Of a stretch of DNA of 15,294 nt, positions 1 through 6,096 are shown in pieces (position 1 is the stretch's first letter; every line of letters begins with the position of its first letter). The stretch is from Patescibacteria group bacterium UBA4664 (lineage in GTDB: Bacteria > Patescibacteriota > Saccharimonadia > CAILAD01 > BJGX01). The notes under the pieces were generated by a model. The model ran no database searches. It saw only the letters and a program-made list of their open reading frames with translations, and had not been told where the DNA came from. The position numbers and the translations under genes were made by a program. The stretch covers positions 1 to 15,294 of the forward strand of contig CALRAY010000006.1 in NCBI GenBank assembly GCA_943353705.1, in the 5' to 3' direction.

Positions 1-918
1 GATATCGAGGGCATTGAGACCGAAATCAGAAGAGACTATATTTTCGATCAGTATGTAATTATATCTCCCGGCAGAGGCAAAAGACCCTACGATACGCACA
101 AGAATCGCCATCCTCTAATTGAGACGGCTGATAGCCCTCGGCTAGATAAGGAGAAGGAGGTCTATTCCTTGAAGCAAGGAGCCCAATGGCTGGTTAAGGT
201 TGTGCATAATCGTTTCCCCGCCCTAACCATGGGTAATACCAGAGCTCACGGTAGCCAAGAAATAGTTGTCGACACCCCGCTTGCAAACACATCTTTCGCT
301 AAGCTTTCTACTGCCCAGATTGAGCGCATCTTAAAGACATATCAAAAAAGGATAACTGAACTTATTAAAAACAAAGGGATTGCCTATGTTTTAGTGTTTA
401 GAAATGATGGTTTTGAGGCTGGTGCTAGCCTAGCTCATGCCCATAGTCAGATATACGCCCTTCCTATAGTTCCGAAGAAATTTTTAGAGCAATCTAAACA
501 AATTGAAGAATATTACATCGATAAGAAAAAAAGCCCAATTGAGGATATTATTGCCTATGAAAAGAGCCAGAAAAAGCGAGTTATCAAGGAAGATGACCAC
601 TTCATATCGATATGCCCTTATGCGTCTCAATACCCTTTTGAGGCCTGGATCATTCCAAAGAAACATATCATTAGCTTCGAAGAATTAAATTCTACCCAGA
701 TAGAATCGTGCTCAAAACAACTAAAGATGCTAACCGAAAAGCTCACTGCTGCTCAGATAAGCTACAATTTTTTTATAGAAAACGGCACAAGTCCGAACTT
801 TAGGTGCATAATAAAAATATACGGCCGAAGTAGCATATGGGGTGGCTTTGAGGTTGCTACTGGAATGGTAATAAATACAGTCCCACCTGAATCAGCTGCC
901 AAATGGTATAGAGATTAG
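1..918 (+). CDS. GalT-like galactose-1-phosphate uridylyltransferase family protein, 5' end cut by window
   Basis: An open frame runs from base 1 to the TAG at 916-918, giving 305 visible residues; the start lies outside the window. The beginning carries the family's VIISPGRGKRP-like segment (visible residues 19-29). An AHAHSQ segment at about 145-150 matches the HxHxQ nucleotidyl-transfer motif, whose middle His becomes uridylylated in GalT. A second HIT-like half follows, with YPFEAWIIPKKH near 211-222. The end (GGFEVATGM...PPESAAK) is also typical of GalT. Oddity: where classical GalT has HWHIEI, a metal-site segment, this protein has RCIIKI, so the second His pair and the Glu are gone. 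It could act on a different sugar phosphate, or be an ADP-sugar phosphorylase relative. Family membership is solid; the exact substrate is not shown by the sequence. Confidence 0.82.
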   Translation, partial: DIEGIETEIRRDYIFDQYVIISPGRGKRPYDTHKNRHPLIETADSPRLDKEKEVYSLKQGAQWLVKVVHNRFPALTMGNTRAHGSQEIVVDTPLANTSFAKLSTAQIERILKTYQKRITELIKNKGIAYVLVFRNDGFEAGASLAHAHSQIYALPIVPKKFLEQSKQIEEYYIDKKKSPIEDIIAYEKSQKKRVIKEDDHFISICPYASQYPFEAWIIPKKHIISFEELNSTQIESCSKQLKMLTEKLTAAQISYNFFIENGTSPNFRCIIKIYGRSSIWGGFEVATGMVINTVPPESAAKWYRD

Positions 919-927
919 CACAAACAC

Positions 928-936
928 TGCTATAAT
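928..936 (+). promoter_or_regulatory. Extended -10 promoter for the tandem-hairpin RNA
   Basis: TGC precedes a perfect TATAAT at 931-936, ten bases after the stop of the upstream GalT-like gene. No good -35 is seen, which is common for extended -10 promoters. The predicted start is near 943, just before the structured RNA, and no start codon with a ribosome binding site follows. Confidence 0.6.
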
Positions 937-960
937 GAACGTGCTTGTAACACAGGCATT

Positions 961-1004
961 GTTAGTGAGCCCGCTAGCTTAGAATCCGGATGGGCACCAA
1001 CCGG
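961..1004 (+). repeat. Hairpin-pair unit 1 of the structured RNA
   Basis: Hairpin A has stem GTTAG (961-965)/CTAGC (974-978) around loop TGAGCCCG (966-973). Hairpin B has stem CCGG (986-989)/CCGG (1001-1004) around loop ATGGGCACCAA (990-1000). Unit 2 follows with no spacer, which would allow the two helices to stack. Confidence 0.8.
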
Positions 1005-1055
1005 CTGGCTGTGAGCCCGTAGCCAGAAAGTGCATAGGGATGGGCACCAACCCTA
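1005..1055 (+). repeat. Hairpin-pair unit 2 of the structured RNA
   Basis: Hairpin A has stem CTGGCTG (1005-1011)/TAGCCAG (1020-1026) around TGAGCCCG (1012-1019). Hairpin B has stem TAGGG (1035-1039)/CCCTA (1051-1055) around ATGGGCACCAA (1040-1050). The B stem can be lengthened by pairing AAAGTGCA (1027-1034) with bases near 1060-1067. That extension competes with a GTGTG/CACAC hairpin at 1059-1080. Confidence 0.8.
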
Positions 1056-1089
1056 GTCGTGTGCTTTTCAGACATCACACATCTGCTGC

Positions 1090-1134
1090 TTGCTGAGCCC
1101 GGCAGTGGCCGAATTGCAGAGGGGCACCAACTGC
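1090..1134 (+). repeat. Hairpin-pair unit 3 of the structured RNA
   Basis: Hairpin A has the weakest stem, TTGC (1090-1093)/GCAG (1102-1105), around TGAGCCCG (1094-1101). Hairpin B has stem GCAG (1116-1119)/CTGC (1131-1134) around AGGGGCACCAA (1120-1130). This is the only copy in which the second loop base departs from the ATGGGCACCAA form. Confidence 0.75.
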
Positions 1135-1159
1135 TAACAAATTTCAACCATTACAAACA

Positions 1160-1205
1160 CTACTGTGAGCCCGCAGTAGCAGCACAGCGGATGGGCACCA
1201 ACCGC
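1160..1205 (+). repeat. Hairpin-pair unit 4 of the structured RNA
   Basis: Hairpin A has stem CTACTG (1160-1165)/CAGTAG (1174-1179) around TGAGCCCG (1166-1173). Hairpin B has stem GCGG (1187-1190)/CCGC (1202-1205) around ATGGGCACCAA (1191-1201). Confidence 0.8.
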
Positions 1206-1255
1206 AACGATATCTAAAGTCTTTTCTCGTTTCAAAGAATTAACCAATTCAATAA

Positions 1256-1291
1256 AGTGGTCCCCAGATTCCTGGGGGCCACTAATTTTTT
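1256..1291 (+). terminator. Intrinsic terminator of the structured RNA
   Basis: A 12-bp stem (1256-1267 with 1272-1283, one T-G wobble) closes a four-base loop and is followed by a T run at 1286-1291. It separates the structured RNA from the comM-like gene. Confidence 0.85.
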
Positions 1292-1305
1292 ATATCCAGT
1301 AAAGC

Positions 1306-1332
1306 TTGCTTTTCGCTTTTTGTTTGTATAAT
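1306..1332 (+). promoter_or_regulatory. Probable promoter of the comM-like gene
   Basis: A perfect -10 TATAAT lies at 1327-1332. The only -35-like hexamer, TTGCTT at 1306-1311, has a short 15-base spacer. Transcription would start near 1339, leaving a leader of about 18 bases that holds the AAGGGGG ribosome binding site (1345-1351). Confidence 0.45.
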
Positions 1333-1356
1333 ATGGTTTAAAACAAGGGGGTTACA

Positions 1357-2853
1357 ATGCTTGCAAAGGTAAATACTATTTCAAATATAGGGCTTGATTG
1401 CCGGCCAGTTGTCGTCGAAGCCGACATGAGCAATGGATTGCCTGGATTTATAGTCGTGGGAATGGCTAATAAGGCCGTAGACGAAGCAAAAGAAAGAGTA
1501 AGGTCGGCCATAAAAAACTCAAATCTCAATCTGCCTCCCAGAAAGATTACCCTAAACCTTGCCCCTGCCGATCTCCCCAAGAATGGCTCAGGCTTTGACC
1601 TAGCAATGGCCGTTAGCCTTCTTCTAGCTAGCAAACAAATAAATAGCGTGGGCAAAAAAGCAGTTTTCTTGGGCGAATTAGGCCTAGATGGATCAACCAG
1701 ATCTATACCTGGCGCGCTGTCGTCTGCTCAGGCATGCCTAGAGCATGGCTTTGACGAATTATACATCTCAGAGTCTGTTGCCAGGCAGGCAGCCTTAGTT
1801 GAAGGTATAAGTGTCTATGCGGTGACATCACTCTTTCAACTCTACAGGCATCTTATAGGTGAGGTAAAGATTATTCCCCTGCCCAACACCAGAATAAAGC
1901 CGACAAAGATATCTGCCGAGGTGGACCTTTGCGAGATATACGGGCAAGAGCAGGCCAAAAGAGCCATAGAACTGGCCGCCAGCGGTAACCATAATATTCT
2001 ACTTACTGGGCCGCCCGGATCTGGCAAATCAATGCTCGCGAAGTCGTTAATTGGCATACTCCCCGAGCCAAGCTATGAAGAATCCTTAGAGATTACAAAG
2101 ATTCATAGTCTATCAGGCCAAACAACAGAAGAAATAATATCTTATAGGCCATACCGAAGTCCACACCACACAGCTAGCAGCGTAGCCCTTATTGGAGGAG
2201 GTCAATGGCCAAAGCCAGGCGAAATAAGCTTGGCGCACAGAGGGATACTTTTCCTAGATGAACTTCCAGAGTTCGCCAGGAATGTCCTTGAAGTGCTACG
2301 CCAACCTCTAGAGGAAGGTAAGGTCACTATTTCAAGAGCAAATAGCACCCAGAGCTACCCAGCAAGATTTTTACTGGTAGCTGCCCAAAACCCTTGCCCG
2401 TGCGGCTATGCAGGTGACCAAGAATCAGTCTGCTCCTGTTCTCCATCTATGATAAATAAATATAGTACTAAAGTGTCTGGGCCACTGCTCGACAGGCTAG
2501 ATCTTGTAATAAAAGTCGATAGAGTAAAGAAGGCTCACCTAATTAATGCAACAAAATCTGAATCATCTGAAAATGTAAAAAAACGAGTCCAAAAAGCCAG
2601 GAATATTCAAAGTAATCGCTTCAAGACAGATAAAATATCAACAAACAACGAAATGAGCAACAAACATATAGAAAAGTACTGCATCCTAAACCAAGATGCC
2701 AAGAACCTTATGGAACAGGCTATTAACAACCTGAAGCTTTCTGCGCGGGCCTATATGAGAGTGCTTAAGGTTGGCAGGACAATTGCCGATATGGACGAGT
2801 CGGACAGCATAAAAACTCAACACATTGCCGAAGCACTTCAGTACAGATCTTAA
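1357..2853 (+). CDS. comM: ComM/YifB family Mg-chelatase-like AAA+ ATPase
   Basis: A full-length member (498 residues) of the ComM family. In transformable bacteria this is a hexameric helicase that speeds branch migration when incoming DNA recombines. An N-terminal ComM-specific domain (about 1-170, with LPGFIVVGM and NLAPADLPKNGSGFDLA) precedes the AAA+ core. Walker A GPPGSGKS is at 218-225 and Walker B ILFLDE at 297-302. A four-Cys cluster, CPC at 347-349 and CSC at 359-361, fits the family's metal-binding insert. The ATG has an AAGGGGG ribosome binding site five bases upstream. The stop overlaps by four bases the end of the convergent gene at 2850. No other competence gene lies in the window, so a role in DNA uptake is inferred from the family only. 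Confidence 0.93.
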   Translation: MLAKVNTISNIGLDCRPVVVEADMSNGLPGFIVVGMANKAVDEAKERVRSAIKNSNLNLPPRKITLNLAPADLPKNGSGFDLAMAVSLLLASKQINSVGKKAVFLGELGLDGSTRSIPGALSSAQACLEHGFDELYISESVARQAALVEGISVYAVTSLFQLYRHLIGEVKIIPLPNTRIKPTKISAEVDLCEIYGQEQAKRAIELAASGNHNILLTGPPGSGKSMLAKSLIGILPEPSYEESLEITKIHSLSGQTTEEIISYRPYRSPHHTASSVALIGGGQWPKPGEISLAHRGILFLDELPEFARNVLEVLRQPLEEGKVTISRANSTQSYPARFLLVAAQNPCPCGYAGDQESVCSCSPSMINKYSTKVSGPLLDRLDLVIKVDRVKKAHLINATKSESSENVKKRVQKARNIQSNRFKTDKISTNNEMSNKHIEKYCILNQDAKNLMEQAINNLKLSARAYMRVLKVGRTIADMDESDSIKTQHIAEALQYRS

Positions 2854-3125
2854 AGATTAATTTTAAATATGCTATAAACCTGATCAGAGACCGATTTATT
2901 GCTTAATATCAATGACAACACCAAGAAGCAAGTAATTATTATTGCCATTAATACCAAGCTATATTTAACATCAGAAATAACATAGTTCTTGTCTTTCGTA
3001 GGAGCCATAATTTCCTTATCTTCTACTGTTGGGCCTTTTGCTACATTTAATGTAGATTTTTTTACAACTTTAATGTTGTTATTACTTTTCTTGAGCTTAT
3101 GCTTATGTTTCTTCTTCTTTGACAT
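2850..3125 (-). CDS. Small basic protein with one C-terminal membrane segment
   Basis: I do not recognise a family. The 91-residue product begins with a very Lys/His-rich stretch (residues 2-13), continues as a charged polar region to about 53, then has one hydrophobic segment (about 56-75) and a short tail. It looks like a tail-anchored protein with a cytoplasmic, possibly nucleic-acid- or ribosome-contacting, N-terminus. I start it at the ATG complementary to 3123-3125, because AGGAG lies about eight bases upstream there. A longer in-frame reading from 3182 would run through the shared promoter. It is expressed divergently from the DUF4446-bactofilin operon and overlaps the comM-like gene end by four bases. 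Confidence 0.7.
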   Translation of the reverse strand: MSKKKKHKHKLKKSNNNIKVVKKSTLNVAKGPTVEDKEIMAPTKDKNYVISDVKYSLVLMAIIITCFLVLSLILSNKSVSDQVYSIFKINL

Positions 3126-3147
3126 TATTATTCTCCTGTTTAGAACT

Positions 3148-3199
3148 ATTGTAGACCCTTGGACTGCTGTTGCCAAGAACATAAGGTAGAGAGTATAGT
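3148..3199. promoter_or_regulatory. Overlapping divergent promoters sharing one -35 element
   Basis: Plus strand: TTGCCA (3170-3175), 18-base spacer, TATAGT (3194-3199), serving the DUF4446 operon. Minus strand: TTGGCA (complement of 3171-3176), 17-base spacer, TACAAT (complement of 3148-3153), serving the small membrane protein. The two -35 hexamers overlap by five bases in the 7-mer TTGCCAA. Confidence 0.7.
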
Positions 3200-3218
3200 A
3201 TTAGACTATAGAACAGAC

Positions 3219-3683
3219 ATGAATATACTAATTATTATACTATTTTTAATAACGCTTGGAATTTCGGGCTATACTCTTTGGGAACAAAACAACCTCAAGA
3301 AGAAATATGGTCAGTTCTTGGTTGGTGCAGAAGCCAAGCAGATAGAAGAGCAAATTAAATCCTATTCCGGTGACGTCGATAAAGCCCTCTCTCAGCTAGA
3401 TGAATTGGCAGGCTTTGCTGCAAAGCTCCACAAGACACAGCAGTTTGCGATATCTAAGGTAGGTCTGGTGCGATTCAATCCCTTCGGAGACACAGGCGGC
3501 GACCATAGCTTCTCGATGGCCCTGCTTGACCATATGAATAATGGCATGGTTATATCGGCAGTACATGCTAGATCTGGCACAAGGGTTTATGCTAAAGATA
3601 TAATCGAGGGTGAATCTAAGCATAACCTGTCGAAGGAAGAGGCTAAGGCACTTAGCGATGCATCAATACAGAAGATCAAATAA
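3219..3683 (+). CDS. DUF4446 family membrane-anchored protein
   Basis: A 154-residue protein with a hydrophobic segment at about 2-19, a charged, likely coiled region (about 25-70), and then the conserved DUF4446 block. That block reads VGLVRFNPFGDTGGD (near 82-96), followed by SFSMALLD and the VHARSGTRVYAK segment. The function of the family is unknown; it is common in Firmicutes and CPR genomes. I start at the ATG at 3219, just before the membrane segment. The in-frame ATG at 3159 lies upstream of the predicted -10 and cannot be on that transcript. The leader would be only about 13 bases with no clear ribosome binding site. The stop TAA shares one base with the bactofilin ATG (TAATG), suggesting coupled translation. 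Confidence 0.82.
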   Translation: MNILIIILFLITLGISGYTLWEQNNLKKKYGQFLVGAEAKQIEEQIKSYSGDVDKALSQLDELAGFAAKLHKTQQFAISKVGLVRFNPFGDTGGDHSFSMALLDHMNNGMVISAVHARSGTRVYAKDIIEGESKHNLSKEEAKALSDASIQKIK

Positions 3684-4039
3684 TGCTTAATCTAAACAAA
3701 AAGGGACATATATCCGAATTAGTTGGATACTCAGGCACCTATATTGGCTCAGAGGTTACCGCCAAAGGCGATATTGAGTCGGAAGAAGATATCTTTATAG
3801 ACGGCAACTACCAAGGTGTAATTATAACCACAGGCACTATAGAGATTGGTAAAAATGCCAATCTCAATGGATCTATTAGTGCTAGATCGGCGGTCCTAGA
3901 AGGCATCATAAAAGCTGACGTAATGGCCGACGACTCCCTGCACGTCTCTGGGTGTTGCCAGATTCAAGGAAAAATTGTTTCTAAGAACATCTCTATAGAC
4001 CCCGGGGCCATAATTAATATTAGGGCCAGCACCAAATGA
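3683..4039 (+). CDS. Bactofilin family cytoskeletal protein
   Basis: A 118-residue bactofilin (DUF583), a right-handed beta-helix protein that polymerises without nucleotide and organises cell-wall or surface machinery at the membrane. The hallmark sequence begins near residue 20 (YIGSEVTAKGDIESEEDIFIDG). Short repeated beta-helix turns follow (GTIEIGKNANLNGSISARSAVLEG, KADVMADDSLHVSG). The tails are short, as in minimal bactofilins. The gene overlaps its upstream neighbour by one base and its downstream neighbour by four (ATGA), so the three genes form one operon. A morphogenetic scaffold role is inferred from the family. Confidence 0.92.
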   Translation: MLNLNKKGHISELVGYSGTYIGSEVTAKGDIESEEDIFIDGNYQGVIITTGTIEIGKNANLNGSISARSAVLEGIIKADVMADDSLHVSGCCQIQGKIVSKNISIDPGAIINIRASTK

Positions 4040-4839
4040 TGTATAAATACCTACATAATTCTAAATCATCAGTAAAAATAGACGCTAAGCTTAATCAAAG
4101 TATCATCGAAAGACTAAAAAAAAGAAGAATATATTCAGATTTCGTTGAGTTTAGCTCGGAAAAAGAACTAGCCACAATATTGTCAGGGCTTAAAAAGCAA
4201 AGCACCAATACTTTGGTTATTGTTGGTGATGATAACGATTTTAATATACTAATTGGTCAATCCAGTAAACTTGATAACGATATCGTAATTGGGTATCTAC
4301 CAGTCATTAGAACCAGAATATCAAAGAAGTTTAAGCTAAATAGCTGGCAAGACGCAGTGGAAGCACTAGCCCAAAGAAGAGTGAAAGAAAAAACTCTCTA
4401 TTCCGTATCGTCTAGATATTTCTATGACTGCATAGAGCTCGACTTTGGTGATTCCCAGAAGAACAATAGCTTACAAGTAACTACAGATAAAGGCCTGGTG
4501 CTTAAAATACCAAATTCCAAGCTAAGGTTCGAAAACCTCAATGAAGATAGATATTTTTACAAAACACCTATCCAGATTACCGCCTACCACCAAGCAAAAG
4601 ATAAACAGCCAGCGGCTAAGGCAAAGCTCGCATCTAGGCTCCTTGCAAGATTAAGCCCAGATAAAAACAGCCAGCCAAGTGAACTAATATTGAGCTTACA
4701 TAGCAAAAACTTCAAAATAGAAGCACTCAGCATTGCATTAGATGAAGTAGGCAGAAAATACAACCAAACGCTTAGCATTGGAAAATCTACTAAGACCATT
4801 AGGCTAATATCAAAAAGGCCTGAAAGGCAAAATAATTGA
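4036..4839 (+). CDS. Degenerate diacylglycerol/lipid-kinase-fold protein
   Basis: A 267-residue protein with a distant resemblance to the catalytic domain of YegS/DgkB lipid kinases. NTLVIVGDDNDFN (about 58-70) sits where kinases have the GGDGT nucleotide-binding loop. GYLPVIRTRISKKFKLN (about 85-101) sits where they have GxxPxGTGNDFA. Both motifs are eroded, so ATP binding and catalysis are doubtful and a pseudo-kinase role is possible. The second half has beta-strand-like segments (LQVTTDKGLVLKI). The ATG is within ATGATG, and the first ATG forms an ATGA overlap with the bactofilin stop. The fold assignment is an inference from motif order, and an unrelated fold cannot be excluded. Confidence 0.55.
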   Translation: MMYKYLHNSKSSVKIDAKLNQSIIERLKKRRIYSDFVEFSSEKELATILSGLKKQSTNTLVIVGDDNDFNILIGQSSKLDNDIVIGYLPVIRTRISKKFKLNSWQDAVEALAQRRVKEKTLYSVSSRYFYDCIELDFGDSQKNNSLQVTTDKGLVLKIPNSKLRFENLNEDRYFYKTPIQITAYHQAKDKQPAAKAKLASRLLARLSPDKNSQPSELILSLHSKNFKIEALSIALDEVGRKYNQTLSIGKSTKTIRLISKRPERQNN

Positions 4840-4855
4840 CTCCTTACGGCGACAC

Positions 4856-4884
4856 TTGCCAATCAAGAAGTTTCATGATAATAT
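4856..4884 (+). promoter_or_regulatory. Promoter of the infC-rpmI-rplT operon
   Basis: TTGCCA (4856-4861), 17-base spacer, TAATAT (4879-4884). The predicted start is near 4891, which leaves only about 22 bases of leader. The leader ends in GGAGA (4901-4905), seven bases before the infC start. The leader is too short for the long L20-binding pseudoknot known from enteric bacteria. Confidence 0.6.
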
Positions 4885-4912
4885 TATTCGGAGCTTTTAT
4901 GGAGATATCTAA

Positions 4913-5482
4913 ATAAAAAAACGACTTAGGCTAAACCATCAGATATCGGCATCTACCGTTAGATTGCTTGATGCTGATTCGAAGCAGATAGGAATAGTGC
5001 CAATTTCGGAGGCTTTAAACATAGCCAAAGACCAAGGTTACGATCTAGCTGAAATATCTCCAAATGTGGACCCACCGGTTTGTAAACTACTCGATTGGGG
5101 TAAATACCTCTACGAGCAAGACAAGCAGGCGGCAAAAAACCGCAAAAAGCAGCGCAACGTTGAAGTAAAGCAGGTCCGGATGGGCCTCAAAATAGGTCAG
5201 CACGACATCGAAGTCAAGCAACGAGCAGCCCTCAAGTTCTTAGAGGCTGGCAATAAAGTAAAAATTACTGCTAGATTCAAGGGACGTGAGATGGCCAGAC
5301 CGGATCTAGGTGAAGCAGTTATGATGAGGTTTTTTGAAAATCTCTCAGAAGTTGCTGCAATCGAGCAAAGACCTAGTATGTCCGGCCGAGACATGTCGAT
5401 GGTTGTAGGTATGACCAAACAAGCAAGCGCTAAAGTAAAAAAACTATCTGATTCAAAGGAAGAAGACAATGCCAAAGATTAA
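4913..5482 (+). CDS. infC: Translation initiation factor IF-3, apparent AUA start
   Basis: IF-3 binds the 30S subunit, keeps 50S off and rejects wrong start codons. The N-domain block runs RLNHQISASTVRLLD...GIVPISEALNIA. The linker is Lys/Arg-rich (KNRKKQRN). The C-domain includes GLKIGQHDIEVK and VKITARFKGREMARP. The frame has no ATG or GTG at its head: a TAA at 4910-4912 is followed directly by ATA AAA AAA. GGAGA lies seven bases upstream of that ATA. A TTG at 4964 would delete the conserved N..I...VRL segment. IF-3 genes commonly use rare AUU/AUC/AUA starts so that the factor represses its own mRNA, so I take ATA at 4913 (189 residues). The gene overlaps rpmI by 14 bases. Confidence 0.93.
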   Translation: MKKRLRLNHQISASTVRLLDADSKQIGIVPISEALNIAKDQGYDLAEISPNVDPPVCKLLDWGKYLYEQDKQAAKNRKKQRNVEVKQVRMGLKIGQHDIEVKQRAALKFLEAGNKVKITARFKGREMARPDLGEAVMMRFFENLSEVAAIEQRPSMSGRDMSMVVGMTKQASAKVKKLSDSKEEDNAKD

Positions 5483-5663
5483 GACAAGCAAAACAACAGC
5501 TAAGAGGTTCAAGATAACAGCCAGCGGCAAAATAATGCGCCGTAAGGCTACCCGTGGGCACTTAAAAGGTAAGAAGTCCGCTGCTCGCAAAAGAGCCTAT
5601 ACTCTAGAGCATCCAGCATCTGAATCTGATGTTAAAAATATTAAAAAGGCACTAGGAGTCTAA
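5469..5663 (+). CDS. rpmI: 50S ribosomal protein bL35
   Basis: A 64-residue, very basic bL35 of normal length. It shows the typical opening MPKIKTSKTTAKRFKITASG, then KIMRRKATRGH and a KKSAARKRA segment. It starts inside the end of infC, with AAGGAAG as ribosome binding site just upstream, and is followed by rplT after one base. The infC-rpmI-rplT order is the classical one. It binds 23S rRNA in the large subunit. Confidence 0.96.
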   Translation: MPKIKTSKTTAKRFKITASGKIMRRKATRGHLKGKKSAARKRAYTLEHPASESDVKNIKKALGV

Positions 5664-5664
5664 A

Positions 5665-6006
5665 ATGAGAGTAAAAAGAGGCGTATCGGCCAGAAAACGA
5701 CACAAGAAGATACTAAAGCTCACCAAGGGCTATTCCAAAATTAGACGTAGTTCTTATAGAAAAGCCAACGAAGCAGTAATTAAAGCTCTTAGCTACCAAT
5801 ATCGAGACCGTCGCAATATTAAGCGCGATCTAAGAGGTCTTTGGATAACTCGTATATCTGCAGCTGCCAAAGAGAATGGCACCAACTACTCCACTCTTAC
5901 TTCAGGTCTAAAGAAGACTAATATAGAGCTAAATCGCAAAATTCTAGCTGAACTCGCGGTTAGTCAGCCAAAAACATTCTCAGAGATAGTAAAAATAACT
6001 AAGTAG
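5665..6006 (+). CDS. rplT: 50S ribosomal protein bL20
   Basis: A 113-residue bL20 of normal length and an early 23S rRNA assembly protein. The N-terminal arm is basic (MRVKRGVSARKRHKKILKL, then KGYSKIRRSSYRKA). The globular part contains QYRDRRNIKRDLRGLWITRI and AAAKENGTNYSTL, all typical. It is the last gene of the operon and its stop codon lies at the foot of the terminator hairpin. In other bacteria bL20 represses its own operon by binding the leader; no such leader structure is visible here. Confidence 0.97.
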   Translation: MRVKRGVSARKRHKKILKLTKGYSKIRRSSYRKANEAVIKALSYQYRDRRNIKRDLRGLWITRISAAAKENGTNYSTLTSGLKKTNIELNRKILAELAVSQPKTFSEIVKITK

Positions 6007-6038
6007 AAAATAACCCAGTATAATCTGGGTTATTTTCT
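6005..6038. terminator. Bidirectional terminator between rplT and the convergent glycan operon
   Basis: A perfect 14-bp inverted repeat (6005-6018 and 6025-6038) encloses a six-base loop TATAAT. A/T-rich outer arms supply a U-rich 3' side in both directions. The stem begins within the rplT stop codon. A second weak repeat (TTTTATTA/TAATAAAA, 6073-6089) lies nearer the end of the minus-strand gene. Confidence 0.8.
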
Positions 6039-6096
6039 GTGCCACAAGATAATCTTCGCCCTTAGAAGGTTTTTTTATTACTAATAAAAGCTGAAT

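Larger units (their letters stand above)
943..1291 (+). ncRNA. Unassigned structured RNA of four tandem hairpin pairs
   Basis: A stretch of about 350 bases without a credible protein, bounded by an extended -10 promoter (928-936) and a strong terminator (1256-1291). It contains four copies of a two-hairpin unit. Hairpin A always has the loop TGAGCCCG and hairpin B the loop ATGGGCACCAA (first bases AG in copy 3). The stems differ from copy to copy but remain paired: for B, CCGG/CCGG, TAGGG/CCCTA, GCAG/CTGC and GCGG/CCGC; for A, GTTAG/CTAGC, CTGGCTG/TAGCCAG, TTGC/GCAG and CTACTG/CAGTAG. This compensatory change within one molecule shows that the fold is real. GCCC of loop A can pair with GGGC of loop B, so a kissing contact is likely. 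Units begin at 961, 1005, 1090 and 1160. A small hairpin (GAATT/AATTC, 1237-1250) precedes the terminator. I do not recognise it as a known RNA class; its role is unknown. Confidence 0.85.

Noticed and set aside
961..1205. CRISPR array or tandem protein-coding repeat
   Set aside because: The recurring units are loop sequences within paired stems, not identical repeats with equal spacers. Spacing is irregular (46, 82 and 72 bases), and no frame stays open through all copies.
961..1205. CsrA-type sponge RNA based on GGA in the B hairpins
   Set aside because: GGA occurs at only three of the four B loops, at the stem edge. Conservation runs over the whole 11-base loop and also covers the A loop, which CsrA binding would not explain.
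3159..3218. N-terminal extension of the DUF4446 protein (Cys-rich start at ATG 3159)
   Set aside because: It overlaps both divergent promoter cores and precedes the membrane segment without family similarity.
4964..5482. infC starting at TTG 4964
   Set aside because: It would remove the conserved N-terminal IF-3 residues encoded from 4913 and has no ribosome binding site, unlike the ATA at 4913.
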